A DNA stretch of 64,000 bases from Ruegeria sp. R13_0 (GTDB taxonomy: Bacteria > Pseudomonadota > Alphaproteobacteria > Rhodobacterales > Rhodobacteraceae). This document shows, piece after piece, positions 25,955-35,039 of the stretch (within the stretch, counting starts at the first letter, position 1; every line of letters starts with the position of its first letter). Location: assembly GCF_017743995.1 (NCBI RefSeq), contig NZ_JAGHRB010000009.1, forward strand, positions 124,001-188,000, in the 5' to 3' direction. The notes beneath the pieces are model-generated. The model worked only from the letters and a program-made list of their open reading frames with translations, ran no database searches and was not told the DNA's origin. A program made the position numbers and the translations under genes.

Positions 25955-27493
25955 TCAATCCCGCCACAGGGTCGGCGTGATCAGCGCGATGATCGCCAGC
26001 GTCTCAAGCCGACCGATCACCATCGCCGCGCAGAGCGTCAATTTCGCCCCACCCGACAGGTCAACCAGGCGGATCGGGACATCCGTCGCAAGCTCGATCA
26101 ACGGTCCGGTTGTGCTGAGAGCAGCGACACTCAGCACCATGGCCTGTTCGAACCCCGACCCCATCAGGGCCAGCAGCAGGTTAAACAGGGCAAGGGTCAA
26201 CGCGAACATCATCAGGAAGATCCACGCGATGAAGGCTCCGTCGCTTTGAATGCGGCGGTTGCCGCCGCCGGTGCCGCTGACCGAGGACGGGTGGATCAGC
26301 CGGTCAATCTCGCGCGCGCCATTGAGGTAGAGCGCAAAGACCCGCAGCAATTTGACCCCACCTGCCGTGGTGGCGACACCGCCACCAACCAGCGCCAGCC
26401 CCATCAGAACCAGCCCTGGGGTCCCCAGACCCGAAAGCTGCTGGGCATCGTTCCAATTGGCACTCTCGAACCCGGCTGTGGTCAGGAACGCAAGGCCCGT
26501 GAACAGCATTCCCCAGATCACGTGTAGGGCTTGCAAGGGCTGCAGTTGGCCGCCAATTTCGTTGACCCCTGCCCAAACGCGGAAGAACAGCAGCACAGCG
26601 ACCGCCAACACGATGAACAGCCCGATCCGGAACTCGGGGTCTTTGTCCAGCCGGGCAAAGCCGCTGGCGGCCGTGTCGGTTGAAAAGGTCAGGCGCGACA
26701 GGGCGAAAAGCAGGAAGAGAAACAGGATCATCTCTCCCGTAATGCCCGCCTGCGCGCCCTCCAGCCCACCAACAGGAGAGATGCCCGAGGTCGCCATCAC
26801 CGACATCGCATGGCAAATCGCAGTCAGGCCCTGCTCTCCGGCGATAAGCAGCAGGATGCAGACCACGGCGGTCAGTCCCGCATAGATCGGCGTCAGGGTG
26901 CGGGTCACGCGCAGCAAGCGGCCACGCGGATCGACCTGCTCGCTTTGTGCCACGCCCGATACCGGCCGACCAGGCTGGCCCCGCGCCGTGACCTCGAACC
27001 CGCCCAGTGACAGCGGTGCCAAGATCGCGGCAGCCGCGATCCACATCAGCAGGCCACCCATCCAGCCCACCAGCGCGCGCCACAGATGCAACGGTGCGCT
27101 GAGGCGGTCGGGGTCGGGGAACAGGTCGGCTCCGGTCGTGGTCAGGGCGCTGACCATGTCGAAATAGGCGTTCAGAAAGGTGGTATTGCCAAGCGCGTCG
27201 TGGAACGGGATGGCCAGAAAGATCGGAAGAATGGTGAAGCAACCCAGCAGCACCGCCAACTGCCCCAGCGTCCCCCTCCGCGGCACCCGGTTCGAGGCCG
27301 CCAGCGCAATGGTGGACACCAGAAACAGCCCTAGTAGACCGGAATAGAGAAAAGACCGCGAGGTATCGTGATCATCCAGCGCCAGCGCATAACCTGCCGG
27401 CACCCACATCGACAGCGCCGAAATCCCCCAGATCAGCAGAAACAGCGGCAAGCGCCGCAAGACCCCAATCCGAGCTGTGACCACACGCGCCAT
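25955..27493 (-). CDS. trkH: Trk potassium uptake channel subunit TrkH
   Basis: A 512-residue membrane protein with about ten or more membrane segments arranged as pore-forming MPM repeats. Selectivity-filter strands with characteristic glycines are visible (MVSALTTTGADLFPD; MSVMATSGISPVG; FTGLAFLTTAGFES; VAALSTTGPLI), one per repeat. It moves potassium with TrkA as the cytoplasmic gating ring. The ATG at 27493 overlaps the trkA stop by one base. No obvious defect. Confidence 0.95.
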   Translation of the reverse strand: MARVVTARIGVLRRLPLFLLIWGISALSMWVPAGYALALDDHDTSRSFLYSGLLGLFLVSTIALAASNRVPRRGTLGQLAVLLGCFTILPIFLAIPFHDALGNTTFLNAYFDMVSALTTTGADLFPDPDRLSAPLHLWRALVGWMGGLLMWIAAAAILAPLSLGGFEVTARGQPGRPVSGVAQSEQVDPRGRLLRVTRTLTPIYAGLTAVVCILLLIAGEQGLTAICHAMSVMATSGISPVGGLEGAQAGITGEMILFLFLLFALSRLTFSTDTAASGFARLDKDPEFRIGLFIVLAVAVLLFFRVWAGVNEIGGQLQPLQALHVIWGMLFTGLAFLTTAGFESANWNDAQQLSGLGTPGLVLMGLALVGGGVATTAGGVKLLRVFALYLNGAREIDRLIHPSSVSGTGGGNRRIQSDGAFIAWIFLMMFALTLALFNLLLALMGSGFEQAMVLSVAALSTTGPLIELATDVPIRLVDLSGGAKLTLCAAMVIGRLETLAIIALITPTLWRD

Positions 27494-28869
27494 CAGAAGA
27501 AATCAATCGAAACCTGCAGCAGCCGTTCGACCTCAGGCACGTCCTTGGCCATGGCAAAGATCGACAGCACGTCCTTTTCGTCAATCCGTAGACTGCCCGT
27601 TGGGCGCAACAGCTCGTTGCCTTTGAGAACCGCGCCGACCAGAACTCCTTCGGGGAAATCGATATCGCGCAGTTTCTGCCCGGCCATGGGCGAGGTCGAA
27701 AGCACTTCGGCCTCGATCACTTCGGCTTCGGCATCGCCGATGGAATAAACCTGCCGCACCCGCCCGTGCCGGATATGGCGCAGGATCGAGCTGACGGTGG
27801 TAGCCCGTGGGTTGATATAGGCGTCAATGCCCAGAGGGCCCATCAACGCGACCATACTGGGGTCATTGATCAGCGCAATCGCCAGCGCGCAGCCTTCGGC
27901 CTTGGCGCGCACGGCGGCCAGCATATTGGTACGGTCATCATCTGTGACGGCCAACATCGCATCGGCACGGTCGATGCCCGCCTCGTTCAGCAACGCCGAA
28001 TCCAGCCCGTCGCCATGCAGGACGATCGTCCGCTCGAGCGCCTCGGCGGCTTTTTCGGCGCAATGGCGATCCCGTTCGATGATCTTGGCCCGCACGCGGC
28101 TTTCGCGTTCTTCCAGCGTTCGCGCGACTTCAAGCCCGACATTGCCGCCGCCGACGATCACCACACGGTCCTGCCGTTTTTGCGCTTTGCCGAACACCTC
28201 CATCGTGCGGTCGACATCTTTCACGCTGGTGAAGACATAACACTCATCGCCCACGAACAGCTGATCTTCGGATTCAGGCGCAAACAGGCTGCCCTCGCGC
28301 CGGACCCCGACCACGATCGAGCTGAGGGTCGAGAACAAATCGGTCAACTGCCGCAGAGGCGTGTTCACGATCGGGCAATCCTCGTCGATACGGATGCCGA
28401 GCAGCTGGGCCTTGCCGTTCATGAACATCTCGGTGTCAAAAGCGGACGGGGCCGACAGGCGACGCATGGCGGCGGCGGCGACCTCACGCTCGGGGCTGAT
28501 CACCACATCAATCGGCAGGTGGTCGCGGCGATATAGGTCTGAGTGGATCGCCTGAAGGTAGGACTTCGACCGCAAACGCGCGATCTTGCGCTGGATGGCG
28601 AAAACCGAATGGGCCATCTGGCAGGTGACCATATTCACCTCGTCCGAGTGGGTTGCGGCGATGATCATGTCGGCGTCGCGCGCGCCTGCCCGCTCCAACA
28701 CATCCGGGTAGCTGGCAAAGCCCGCGATCCCCTGTACGTCCAGCGTTTCCGTCGCCCGGCGCACAAGATCAGGGTTGTTGTCCACCACCGTGACGTCGTT
28801 CAGCTCGCCCGATAGATGCCGCGCGATCTGCCAGCCAACCTGACCCGCACCGCAAATGATGACCTTCAT
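27493..28869 (-). CDS. trkA: Trk potassium transport regulator TrkA
   Basis: A 458-residue peripheral protein with two tandem RCK (Rossmann NAD-binding plus TrkA_C) units. The first begins MKVIICGAGQVGWQIARHLS (residues 1-20) and the second has VIVGGGNVGLEVARTLEE near residue 235. TrkA_C modules follow each (QLTDLFSTLSSIVVGVRREG; KLRDIDFPEGVLVGAVLKGN). It gates TrkH in response to ATP/ADP and NADH. Start 28869 is the true N-terminus; the open frame continues far upstream but antisense to the lipoprotein gene. Confidence 0.96.
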   Translation of the reverse strand: MKVIICGAGQVGWQIARHLSGELNDVTVVDNNPDLVRRATETLDVQGIAGFASYPDVLERAGARDADMIIAATHSDEVNMVTCQMAHSVFAIQRKIARLRSKSYLQAIHSDLYRRDHLPIDVVISPEREVAAAAMRRLSAPSAFDTEMFMNGKAQLLGIRIDEDCPIVNTPLRQLTDLFSTLSSIVVGVRREGSLFAPESEDQLFVGDECYVFTSVKDVDRTMEVFGKAQKRQDRVVIVGGGNVGLEVARTLEERESRVRAKIIERDRHCAEKAAEALERTIVLHGDGLDSALLNEAGIDRADAMLAVTDDDRTNMLAAVRAKAEGCALAIALINDPSMVALMGPLGIDAYINPRATTVSSILRHIRHGRVRQVYSIGDAEAEVIEAEVLSTSPMAGQKLRDIDFPEGVLVGAVLKGNELLRPTGSLRIDEKDVLSIFAMAKDVPEVERLLQVSIDFF

Positions 28870-28965
28870 GTTTCTGGCCCTTCTGCCTGAAATCTTTGAA
28901 TGACAGATGGTCCTGAGAGGGTCAATTGAATTGTCATACCCGACCTTTTCGGGCAGAATAAGCAT

Positions 28966-29445
28966 ATGAAAACACTCGTTCACCTGCTTGTTCCAGTAAT
29001 GCTGCTGACCGCCTGCGGCCCGCTTTCCATATACTATCGCGAGGGGGAAAGCGTCTCGAAGATGCAGGAACAAACCACTCAGTGTAAGGTTCAGGCGCTT
29101 GAACAGGCACCGGTTGCCAACCAGGTCCGTCAAGGGCCGCCGACCTATTGGCCGGGCCGCACCTATTGCGACGGAAGCGGACGGTGCTATCGGTCGGGCG
29201 GTTGGTGGGAGCCTGGGCGCATATACACGGTCGACGTCAACCAACCCCTGCGCAACACGGTTGAGGCACAGTGTATGGCGCAGAAAGGGTTTCGCCCTGT
29301 CAGCCTGCCGCCCTGCAAGTCCGGGGTGAAATCCCGTGTTCCGGCGACCCGCACAACGACCCTCCCTCCGCTGAATACGGAATCCTGCTTCGTCAAATTC
29401 GATGACGGGTCGTTTCAGATCATCACGCCCGGTCAGGCCGGCTGA
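28966..29445 (+). CDS. Hypothetical lipoprotein
   Basis: A 159-residue protein with a short signal peptide and lipobox LLTAC (residues 13-17). The mature region is rich in Cys (seven further cysteines), Trp, Gly and Tyr (YWPGRTYCDGSGRCYRSGGWW), then a Pro/Thr-rich part and a C-terminal CFVKFDDGSFQIITPG. Pairs of cysteines suggest disulfides in the periplasm. I do not recognise a family. Divergent from trkA, it overlaps the end of the convergent MFS gene by 13 bases. Confidence 0.65.
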   Translation: MKTLVHLLVPVMLLTACGPLSIYYREGESVSKMQEQTTQCKVQALEQAPVANQVRQGPPTYWPGRTYCDGSGRCYRSGGWWEPGRIYTVDVNQPLRNTVEAQCMAQKGFRPVSLPPCKSGVKSRVPATRTTTLPPLNTESCFVKFDDGSFQIITPGQAG

Positions 29446-30593
29446 CGGAGCGCTCGCTTTCGCGCCAATGCGACATGCGCAAGGATCGCAGCCGCGTAGA
29501 TTCCGATCACTGTGATCAACATGCCGGCCTCGCCCGTCCGTCCAAGGACGGCCAACAGAACAGGCGTGCCCAACAAGTTCCCCGCATTGCCCATTTGCGC
29601 CATTGCGCCGTAGCTGAGGGCTTGCGTCTCGGGCGTTTGGTTCAAGATCGGCACAGCGGCAAAACTGCCCCCTTGCACCAGACCCAGCACCGCAAACAGA
29701 CATACACAAACGAGTTCGAGCGGCACGCCAAGAAACACCCCGGCGATAGCAAACATTCCAAGCGCAAATCCCAGATTGATGACCGAAACACAGGACATGC
29801 GGGATAAGAGGATCGGGACCGCGAGCCAGCTCAGAATAATGCCTGCCAAGGGCATGAGGCCTGCGACCGTCGCGGCATGCCCCTCGGGCAGCCGACTCGG
29901 CAGGATGGCCAGCAAAGAGACGAAGGTTAAGGTGTAGAAGAACCAACCTATGGCCGGGGCCGACACAAAGGGTGATCGGTAGGTGCGCAGATGCACGTCA
30001 ATGAGTTCGCTCCAACGCCAAGGGGCAACGTCCTGAGAAGGTTGAACCTTTAATCCACAAAGCAGGATCAGACCCGCGATGGCAATCATCAGGCCGCCAT
30101 GCAAAGCGAAGAAAAAAGGCAGCCCGAAATGCTCGACGACCGGCAGGCCGATCCAGGCGTTCAGCGCGAAAGCCACGCCGAAGAATGTGCTCCATAACAC
30201 CATCGAGATATTGCGCGCCTTGCCGCTGGTGATCTGAGCGATCAGCGTAGGCGCGGCGACGACGATGGCGAGGTGCGAGACCCCCTCGACAAACCGGGTG
30301 GCCAGCATGGTGTAAAACCCGGGAAGGCTCGCCTGAAAGATCGACAGCGCGCCGCCCAGACACAACCCTCCAATCAGCAGTTTCAACGCCCCGACGCGCC
30401 CGACGACGGCACCGGACACAGCACCCAGAACCGCGCCCAGAAGACTGATGATCGACAACAGCCACCCCATGCTCTCGGCATGATCGGGGTAAAGCAACAC
30501 AAGTTCGGGAAACGGCACGGCAATCTTGGCAAATTGCGTGGCTGCGCCCAGACCGGCCAGCCAGAGGAGAAGAACCTGAAATGCTTGTATCAT
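29433..30593 (-). CDS. Major facilitator superfamily transporter (CynX/NimT-like)
   Basis: A 386-residue MFS protein with about 12 helices and the domain-2 loop GAVVGRVGALKLLIGG, which fits the MFS signature. The pattern ATRFVEGVSHLAIVVAAPTLIAQI is typical of motif C. No substrate can be read. It lies 43 bases downstream of the helix-turn-helix gene on the same strand and could form a regulator-transporter unit with it. That unit sits between ntrX and trkA. Confidence 0.8.
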   Translation of the reverse strand: MIQAFQVLLLWLAGLGAATQFAKIAVPFPELVLLYPDHAESMGWLLSIISLLGAVLGAVSGAVVGRVGALKLLIGGLCLGGALSIFQASLPGFYTMLATRFVEGVSHLAIVVAAPTLIAQITSGKARNISMVLWSTFFGVAFALNAWIGLPVVEHFGLPFFFALHGGLMIAIAGLILLCGLKVQPSQDVAPWRWSELIDVHLRTYRSPFVSAPAIGWFFYTLTFVSLLAILPSRLPEGHAATVAGLMPLAGIILSWLAVPILLSRMSCVSVINLGFALGMFAIAGVFLGVPLELVCVCLFAVLGLVQGGSFAAVPILNQTPETQALSYGAMAQMGNAGNLLGTPVLLAVLGRTGEAGMLITVIGIYAAAILAHVALARKRALRQPA

Positions 30594-30636
30594 GGGGCGC
30601 TTTTACAGCGCCTGCTCAGCCCAAGGAACGCATAAA

Positions 30637-31227
30637 TTATGCACCCGCTCTCGTCCCGCTGACCAAACGAACCGGCGTGCCGTCAGACAGGTAGAGACGT
30701 TCCCAGTAGATTTCTCCGGCACTTATCCGAATACGGTCGTGAATCGCCTCGGAGGTCTGGAACGCCTTGGGCGCGGGCGTGTGCAGATCCCACCACCCTT
30801 CGGCTTCCAACTCGGCTTCGGCCTTCTGGATTTCTTCGGTCGCAAACTGCCAGAGCGACACGTCCAAAAGCGCGTTCTGGCTGGTTTTCCAATCCCTTGC
30901 CCGACTGGCGGAATAGGCAAGGCATTTGTGGCTCGCCTCTTCGACCAAATGAAGGCAATCGGAGGAATTCATCACCAAGCGCCGCAACGCATTGTCATCG
31001 GATCGCTTTGGACCAAGTGCAGCAAAGACTGCTTGTTGCGTGTCCGGAGGCGGCGTTTGTCCGCCTCTCTCCCAACGCGAGATGGTAGCCTGATCTACCT
31101 CCAGCAGCTCGGCCAGATAGGCCTGTTTATACCCGACGGACCGGCGCAACCGTTTCAGGCGTTTGCCGAAGCCCGGATAGCCCCGGGTCTCAAGCCACTT
31201 GCCCGTGGATGGCACGCCAATACCCAT
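30637..31227 (-). CDS. Helix-turn-helix (XRE-like) transcriptional regulator
   Basis: A 196-residue protein with an N-terminal HTH_3 domain (about residues 20-68: FGKRLKRLRRSVGYKQAYLAELLEVDQATISRWERGGQTP). The C-terminal region lacks a known sensor fold by eye; it carries a Cys/Ser-rich stretch (SSDCLHLVEEASHKCLAYS) and WWDLHTPAPKAFQTSE. Start 31227 has GGAGGATCACC upstream. It follows ntrX by 18 bases, so it may be co-transcribed with ntrYX; it may control the MFS gene downstream (inference). Confidence 0.75.
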   Translation of the reverse strand: MGIGVPSTGKWLETRGYPGFGKRLKRLRRSVGYKQAYLAELLEVDQATISRWERGGQTPPPDTQQAVFAALGPKRSDDNALRRLVMNSSDCLHLVEEASHKCLAYSASRARDWKTSQNALLDVSLWQFATEEIQKAEAELEAEGWWDLHTPAPKAFQTSEAIHDRIRISAGEIYWERLYLSDGTPVRLVSGTRAGA

Positions 31228-31245
31228 GGTGATCCTCCCGGCAGA

Positions 31246-32655
31246 TTACTCTGCCGGTTCCGGCTCATCAATTTGGGCAACGCGCGCGCCCGATTTGTTC
31301 GAGGTCACAACACCCAGCGATTTCAGCTTGCGGTGCAGCGCGCTGCGCTCCATCCCGACAAAGCTGGCCGTGCGGCTGATATTGCCACCAAACCGGTTGA
31401 TCTGGGTCAGCAGATACTCCCGCTCAAACGCCTCTCGCGCCTCCCGCAGTGGCAGAGTGGCCAGCGCACCGGACAGGACCACACGACCCGAATCCTCGGC
31501 CTTGTCCTCATCGCTCGGCAGCTCACGCGCCTCAATCGGGCCTGTGCCATCGCCGAGGATCAGAACACGCTCGATCAGGTTCTTCAACTGCCGGACGTTG
31601 CCGGGCCAGGTCATGGTCTGGAGCAGCGCAACCGCTTCCTCGGACAGTTCCCGAACCGGCAAGCCCTGCGTTTCATTGCACATTTCAATGAAATGCTGCG
31701 CCAGAACCGGAATATCCTCACGACGGTCCTCAAGCGAGGGGACGTCAATCGGGACAACGTTAAGGCGGTGATACAACTCTTCGCGGAAACGCTCCGCCAC
31801 GATCTCATCATCGAGGTTTTTATTGGTCGAGGAAATCACGCGCAGATCAACCCGCACCTTGTCCGAGCCGCCAACGCGTTGGAATTGCTGATCGACCAAA
31901 ACCCGCAAGATCTTGGATTGAGTACCCAAGGGCATATCGGCCACTTCGTCGAAATAGATCACGCCGCCATGCGCTTCTTCCAGCAGGCCCGGCTCCACAC
32001 CGCGTTCGCTGCTTTCGCGTCCGAACAGAACCTCTTCGACCCGCTCTGGTTCGATTCCGGCGCAATTGACCGTCACGAAGGGCGCGTTGGCCCGATTGGA
32101 ATGCGCGTGGATATAGCGCGCCGCGATTTCCTTGCCCGAACCCGCCGGTCCGCTCAGCATCACGCGGCCGTTCGACTTGGTGACCTTGTCCAGCTGGCCC
32201 TGCATCGCCCGGAACGAGGCCGATTTGCCGATCATATCCGAGCAGCTGACCTCTTTGCGTTTCAGCGAAGCGTTCTCGCGACGCAAGCGCGAAGTCTCCA
32301 TCGCGCGGCGGATCACGACCATCAACTGGTCAATATTGAAGGGCTTTTCGATAAAGTCATAAGCGCCCTGTTTGATGGCGGCGACGGCGATTTCGATATT
32401 GCCGTGACCCGAAATAATCACCACCGGCACATCCGGGTTGTCGCGTTTCACCGCCTTCAGAATATCAATCCCATCCATGCGGCTGTCTTTCAGCCAGATA
32501 TCCAGGATCAACAGCCCCGGCGGCTCGGAATTGATCGACGACATGCACTCGTCCGAGTTCGCCGCCAGTCGGGTTGAATAGCCTTCGTCCTCCAGAATGT
32601 CGGACACCAGTTCGCGAATATCGCGTTCGTCATCTACGATCAGAATGTCGCTCAT
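31246..32655 (-). CDS. ntrX: Nitrogen response regulator NtrX
   Basis: A 469-residue response regulator paired with NtrY. The receiver domain (1-120) has DDE at 8-10, the phosphoacceptor Asp in LILDIWLKD, and KPF. The AAA+ domain has Walker A GPAGSGKE and Walker B IYFDEVADM; the Fis-type helix-turn-helix is NISRTASFVGMERSALHRKLKSL. The sigma-54 contact loop GAFTGA is missing: the region reads LFGRESSERGVEPGLLEEAH. It therefore probably acts at sigma-70 promoters, as known for alphaproteobacterial NtrX. Its start overlaps the ntrY stop by 4 bases. Confidence 0.95.
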   Translation of the reverse strand: MSDILIVDDERDIRELVSDILEDEGYSTRLAANSDECMSSINSEPPGLLILDIWLKDSRMDGIDILKAVKRDNPDVPVVIISGHGNIEIAVAAIKQGAYDFIEKPFNIDQLMVVIRRAMETSRLRRENASLKRKEVSCSDMIGKSASFRAMQGQLDKVTKSNGRVMLSGPAGSGKEIAARYIHAHSNRANAPFVTVNCAGIEPERVEEVLFGRESSERGVEPGLLEEAHGGVIYFDEVADMPLGTQSKILRVLVDQQFQRVGGSDKVRVDLRVISSTNKNLDDEIVAERFREELYHRLNVVPIDVPSLEDRREDIPVLAQHFIEMCNETQGLPVRELSEEAVALLQTMTWPGNVRQLKNLIERVLILGDGTGPIEARELPSDEDKAEDSGRVVLSGALATLPLREAREAFEREYLLTQINRFGGNISRTASFVGMERSALHRKLKSLGVVTSNKSGARVAQIDEPEPAE

Positions 32656-34940
32656 CTTTGGCCTGCTTTCATTATGTTGGTTTTAATCGCCTGCTTCTGT
32701 GGCGCTGAATTGGATGGGAGGTTCGCCCCCGGTAAACGGATCACGGCCATTGCGCCGAAATGGTCCTGTCCGTCAAAGGTGGGCGCGTCTTCTAGCGTCA
32801 GCGCTCCGCCGTGTTCTTCGATGATTTTCTTGACGATAGGCAGGCCCAGCCCGGTCCCTTCGTCGCGTGTGGTCACATAGGGCTCAAACAACCGCGCACG
32901 GTCTTCCGGCAGCCCGATCCCGTTATCCGCAATGGTGATGATCGTCCCAGCATCATCACTGGAGACCGCCACCTTGATCTGCGGCTTTAGGTTTTCAGGA
33001 GCGCCCTTTTCCTTCAGGGTTTCAATGGCTTCCCCGGCATTCTTGATTAGGTTGGTGAATGCCTGATTCAGCATGGTCGCGTCCACATCCACCGGGATCG
33101 GTTGGTCCGGAAGATCCGCATCAATCTGCACCTCGGGTTGTCCGGCCTGCTGCAACAGCACCGCTTCACGCACCAGTGCAACAACATCTTCTTCGCGCCG
33201 TTCCGGCTCGGGCATGCGTGCGAATTTCGAGAACTCATCCACGATCCGACGCAAGTCATTGGTCTGACGCACGATCACGTCGGTCATGGAGACGAGGATA
33301 TCGCAATCCTCTTCATCCAGCTTGCGCGAGAACTTTCGCTTGATCCGTTCCGCACTCAGCTGAATCGGGGTCAGAGGGTTCTTGATCTCGTGTGCAATCC
33401 GCCGGGCCACATCGCCCCACGCGGCCATACGCTGCGCGCTGACCAGATCGGTGACGTCATCAAAGGCCACAACATAGCCCTCAAGCCCACCGTCTTCGCC
33501 CCGCCGTGTGGCCATCCGCACCAGCAGGTTCTCCAACTGGCCTTTGCGGGTGACCTTGATCTCACCTTGCACGGCCTCTTGCCCGCTGTCTTTCAAGCTT
33601 TCGAACAAAGGCAGGAATTCGGGCACCGCGATGCCGATGGCCAGATGCTCCTCGCCCCGGGACCAATCCAGCAGCCGCTCGGCTGAGCGGTTGACGAAGG
33701 TCACGCACCCTTCCGGGTCCACGCCCACAACGCCCGAGGTCACCGAACTCAGCACCGAATCGAAGAGGCGGCGGCGGCTTTCGATCTGCTGAGTATTCTC
33801 AAGCAGCGTGTCCCGCTGACCTTTCAACTGCCGGGTCATCTGGTTGAAGTAGCGACCCAGCATGGCAATTTCGTCATCGCTGGCCTCTTCGATCACCTGC
33901 ACGCTCAGATCGCCCGCACCGACCCTCTGCGCCGCTGTGGTCAGGCGCCCCACGGGCCGCGAGAGGCGTTCCGCGAACCACATCCCCAACGACATCGCGG
34001 CAAGGATCAGGATCAGCGCAAAGCCAAGATAAAGAAGACCGAACTCGAACAGCACCCGCCCGCGTTCGCTTTCAAGCTGTTGATAGAACTGCGCGGTTTC
34101 CTTGGTGTCATCCAGCAGGGTCAGCAACTGGCCGTCGACCTCACGACTAACGTAGAGGTACCGGTCCAAATACGCCTGCAAGGGCACCAGCGCGCGGAAT
34201 TCGTTGTTCTGCCAATCCGCGATGATCAGAAGGCCGCTGTCGGTGGCTTCCGCCATCTGCTCGGGGGTCGGTTCTTCGTAATTGAACAGGTAAGATCGAT
34301 CGCCGCGCGACCGGATCTCTCCGTCGCCGTCAATCACATAGGCCTCGCGCAAGCCACGCTGGATCTGCGCCTGCCCCTGCGCCAGAACCTCGCGCAATTC
34401 CGCATCCGAAATGTAGAAATCGCGGGCGCGCGCATTGTCGAGGAAAAGCGCCAGAACGGCGGCGTCCTGCGTCAGGCCCTGCCGGTGTTCAAGCTCATAA
34501 GCCTCGGCCGCCGTCAGCGACGACCCCACAACCTGCCGAACCCGGTCCGAGAACCAGCCTTCAAGGCCGATATTCACCGTCAGCCCGGCGAAGATCGCGA
34601 CCGTCACCGTCGGCACCAGCGCCAGCAGAGTAAACGCGCCGATCAAACGCAAATGCAGGCGCGACCCCGCCGATTTCGCCCGCCGCGCTGCGATCAGACT
34701 GCCCAATTGCCCCAGCACAAGGGCCGCAACGACCAGCACGTAAACAAGGTCAGCCAGAAGAATCAGGCGCAACGTCGGGGCAGTTGCGCCCAGATCGAAC
34801 GGACCTATGACAAGATACGTCGCAAGCGCCAAGAGCGGTCCCAGAAGAACCAGCCCGAAGGTGCTGTAATTGCGCAGTTTCCGGGATCTGCGCCACCGGT
34901 TAACCGATGGGAGAATCCCGCTCTGTGCCCGGGTTGCCAC
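32652..34940 (-). CDS. ntrY: Sensor histidine kinase NtrY
   Basis: A 762-residue membrane kinase that phosphorylates NtrX. The N-terminus has three membrane helices (about 28-48, 57-80, 96-118), a periplasmic sensor region to about 300, then a fourth helix, HAMP (about 320-370, ERLSRPVGRLTTAAQRVGAGDL), PAS (about 390-495), HisKA with [21 protein letters not shown], and HATPase with NLIKNAGEAIE, DNGIGLP and GTGLGL. It starts with GTG at 34940, preceded by GAGGG; 99 bases follow ntrC, so it may have its own promoter. Confidence 0.96.
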   Translation of the reverse strand: MATRAQSGILPSVNRWRRSRKLRNYSTFGLVLLGPLLALATYLVIGPFDLGATAPTLRLILLADLVYVLVVAALVLGQLGSLIAARRAKSAGSRLHLRLIGAFTLLALVPTVTVAIFAGLTVNIGLEGWFSDRVRQVVGSSLTAAEAYELEHRQGLTQDAAVLALFLDNARARDFYISDAELREVLAQGQAQIQRGLREAYVIDGDGEIRSRGDRSYLFNYEEPTPEQMAEATDSGLLIIADWQNNEFRALVPLQAYLDRYLYVSREVDGQLLTLLDDTKETAQFYQQLESERGRVLFEFGLLYLGFALILILAAMSLGMWFAERLSRPVGRLTTAAQRVGAGDLSVQVIEEASDDEIAMLGRYFNQMTRQLKGQRDTLLENTQQIESRRRLFDSVLSSVTSGVVGVDPEGCVTFVNRSAERLLDWSRGEEHLAIGIAVPEFLPLFESLKDSGQEAVQGEIKVTRKGQLENLLVRMATRRGEDGGLEGYVVAFDDVTDLVSAQRMAAWGDVARRIAHEIKNPLTPIQLSAERIKRKFSRKLDEEDCDILVSMTDVIVRQTNDLRRIVDEFSKFARMPEPERREEDVVALVREAVLLQQAGQPEVQIDADLPDQPIPVDVDATMLNQAFTNLIKNAGEAIETLKEKGAPENLKPQIKVAVSSDDAGTIITIADNGIGLPEDRARLFEPYVTTRDEGTGLGLPIVKKIIEEHGGALTLEDAPTFDGQDHFGAMAVIRLPGANLPSNSAPQKQAIKTNIMKAGQR

Positions 34941-35039
34941 CGTCTGCCCTCATCCTGATGTGCTGCTTTCGCAGCGAACCGCCATATCTCGTGGTCTATT
35001 CCCGGGCGATACCCGAATGCCACGCTTTGTGTGGCGATA

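Noticed and set aside
28870-29946. Upstream extension of the trkA frame by about 359 codons
   Set aside because: The extension is antisense to the lipoprotein and MFS genes and has no motif. TrkA begins normally at 28869.
30592-32577. Open plus-strand frame of 661 codons
   Set aside because: It is antisense to the helix-turn-helix gene and most of ntrX, which show intact family motifs. Its composition is that of a GC-rich antisense shadow.
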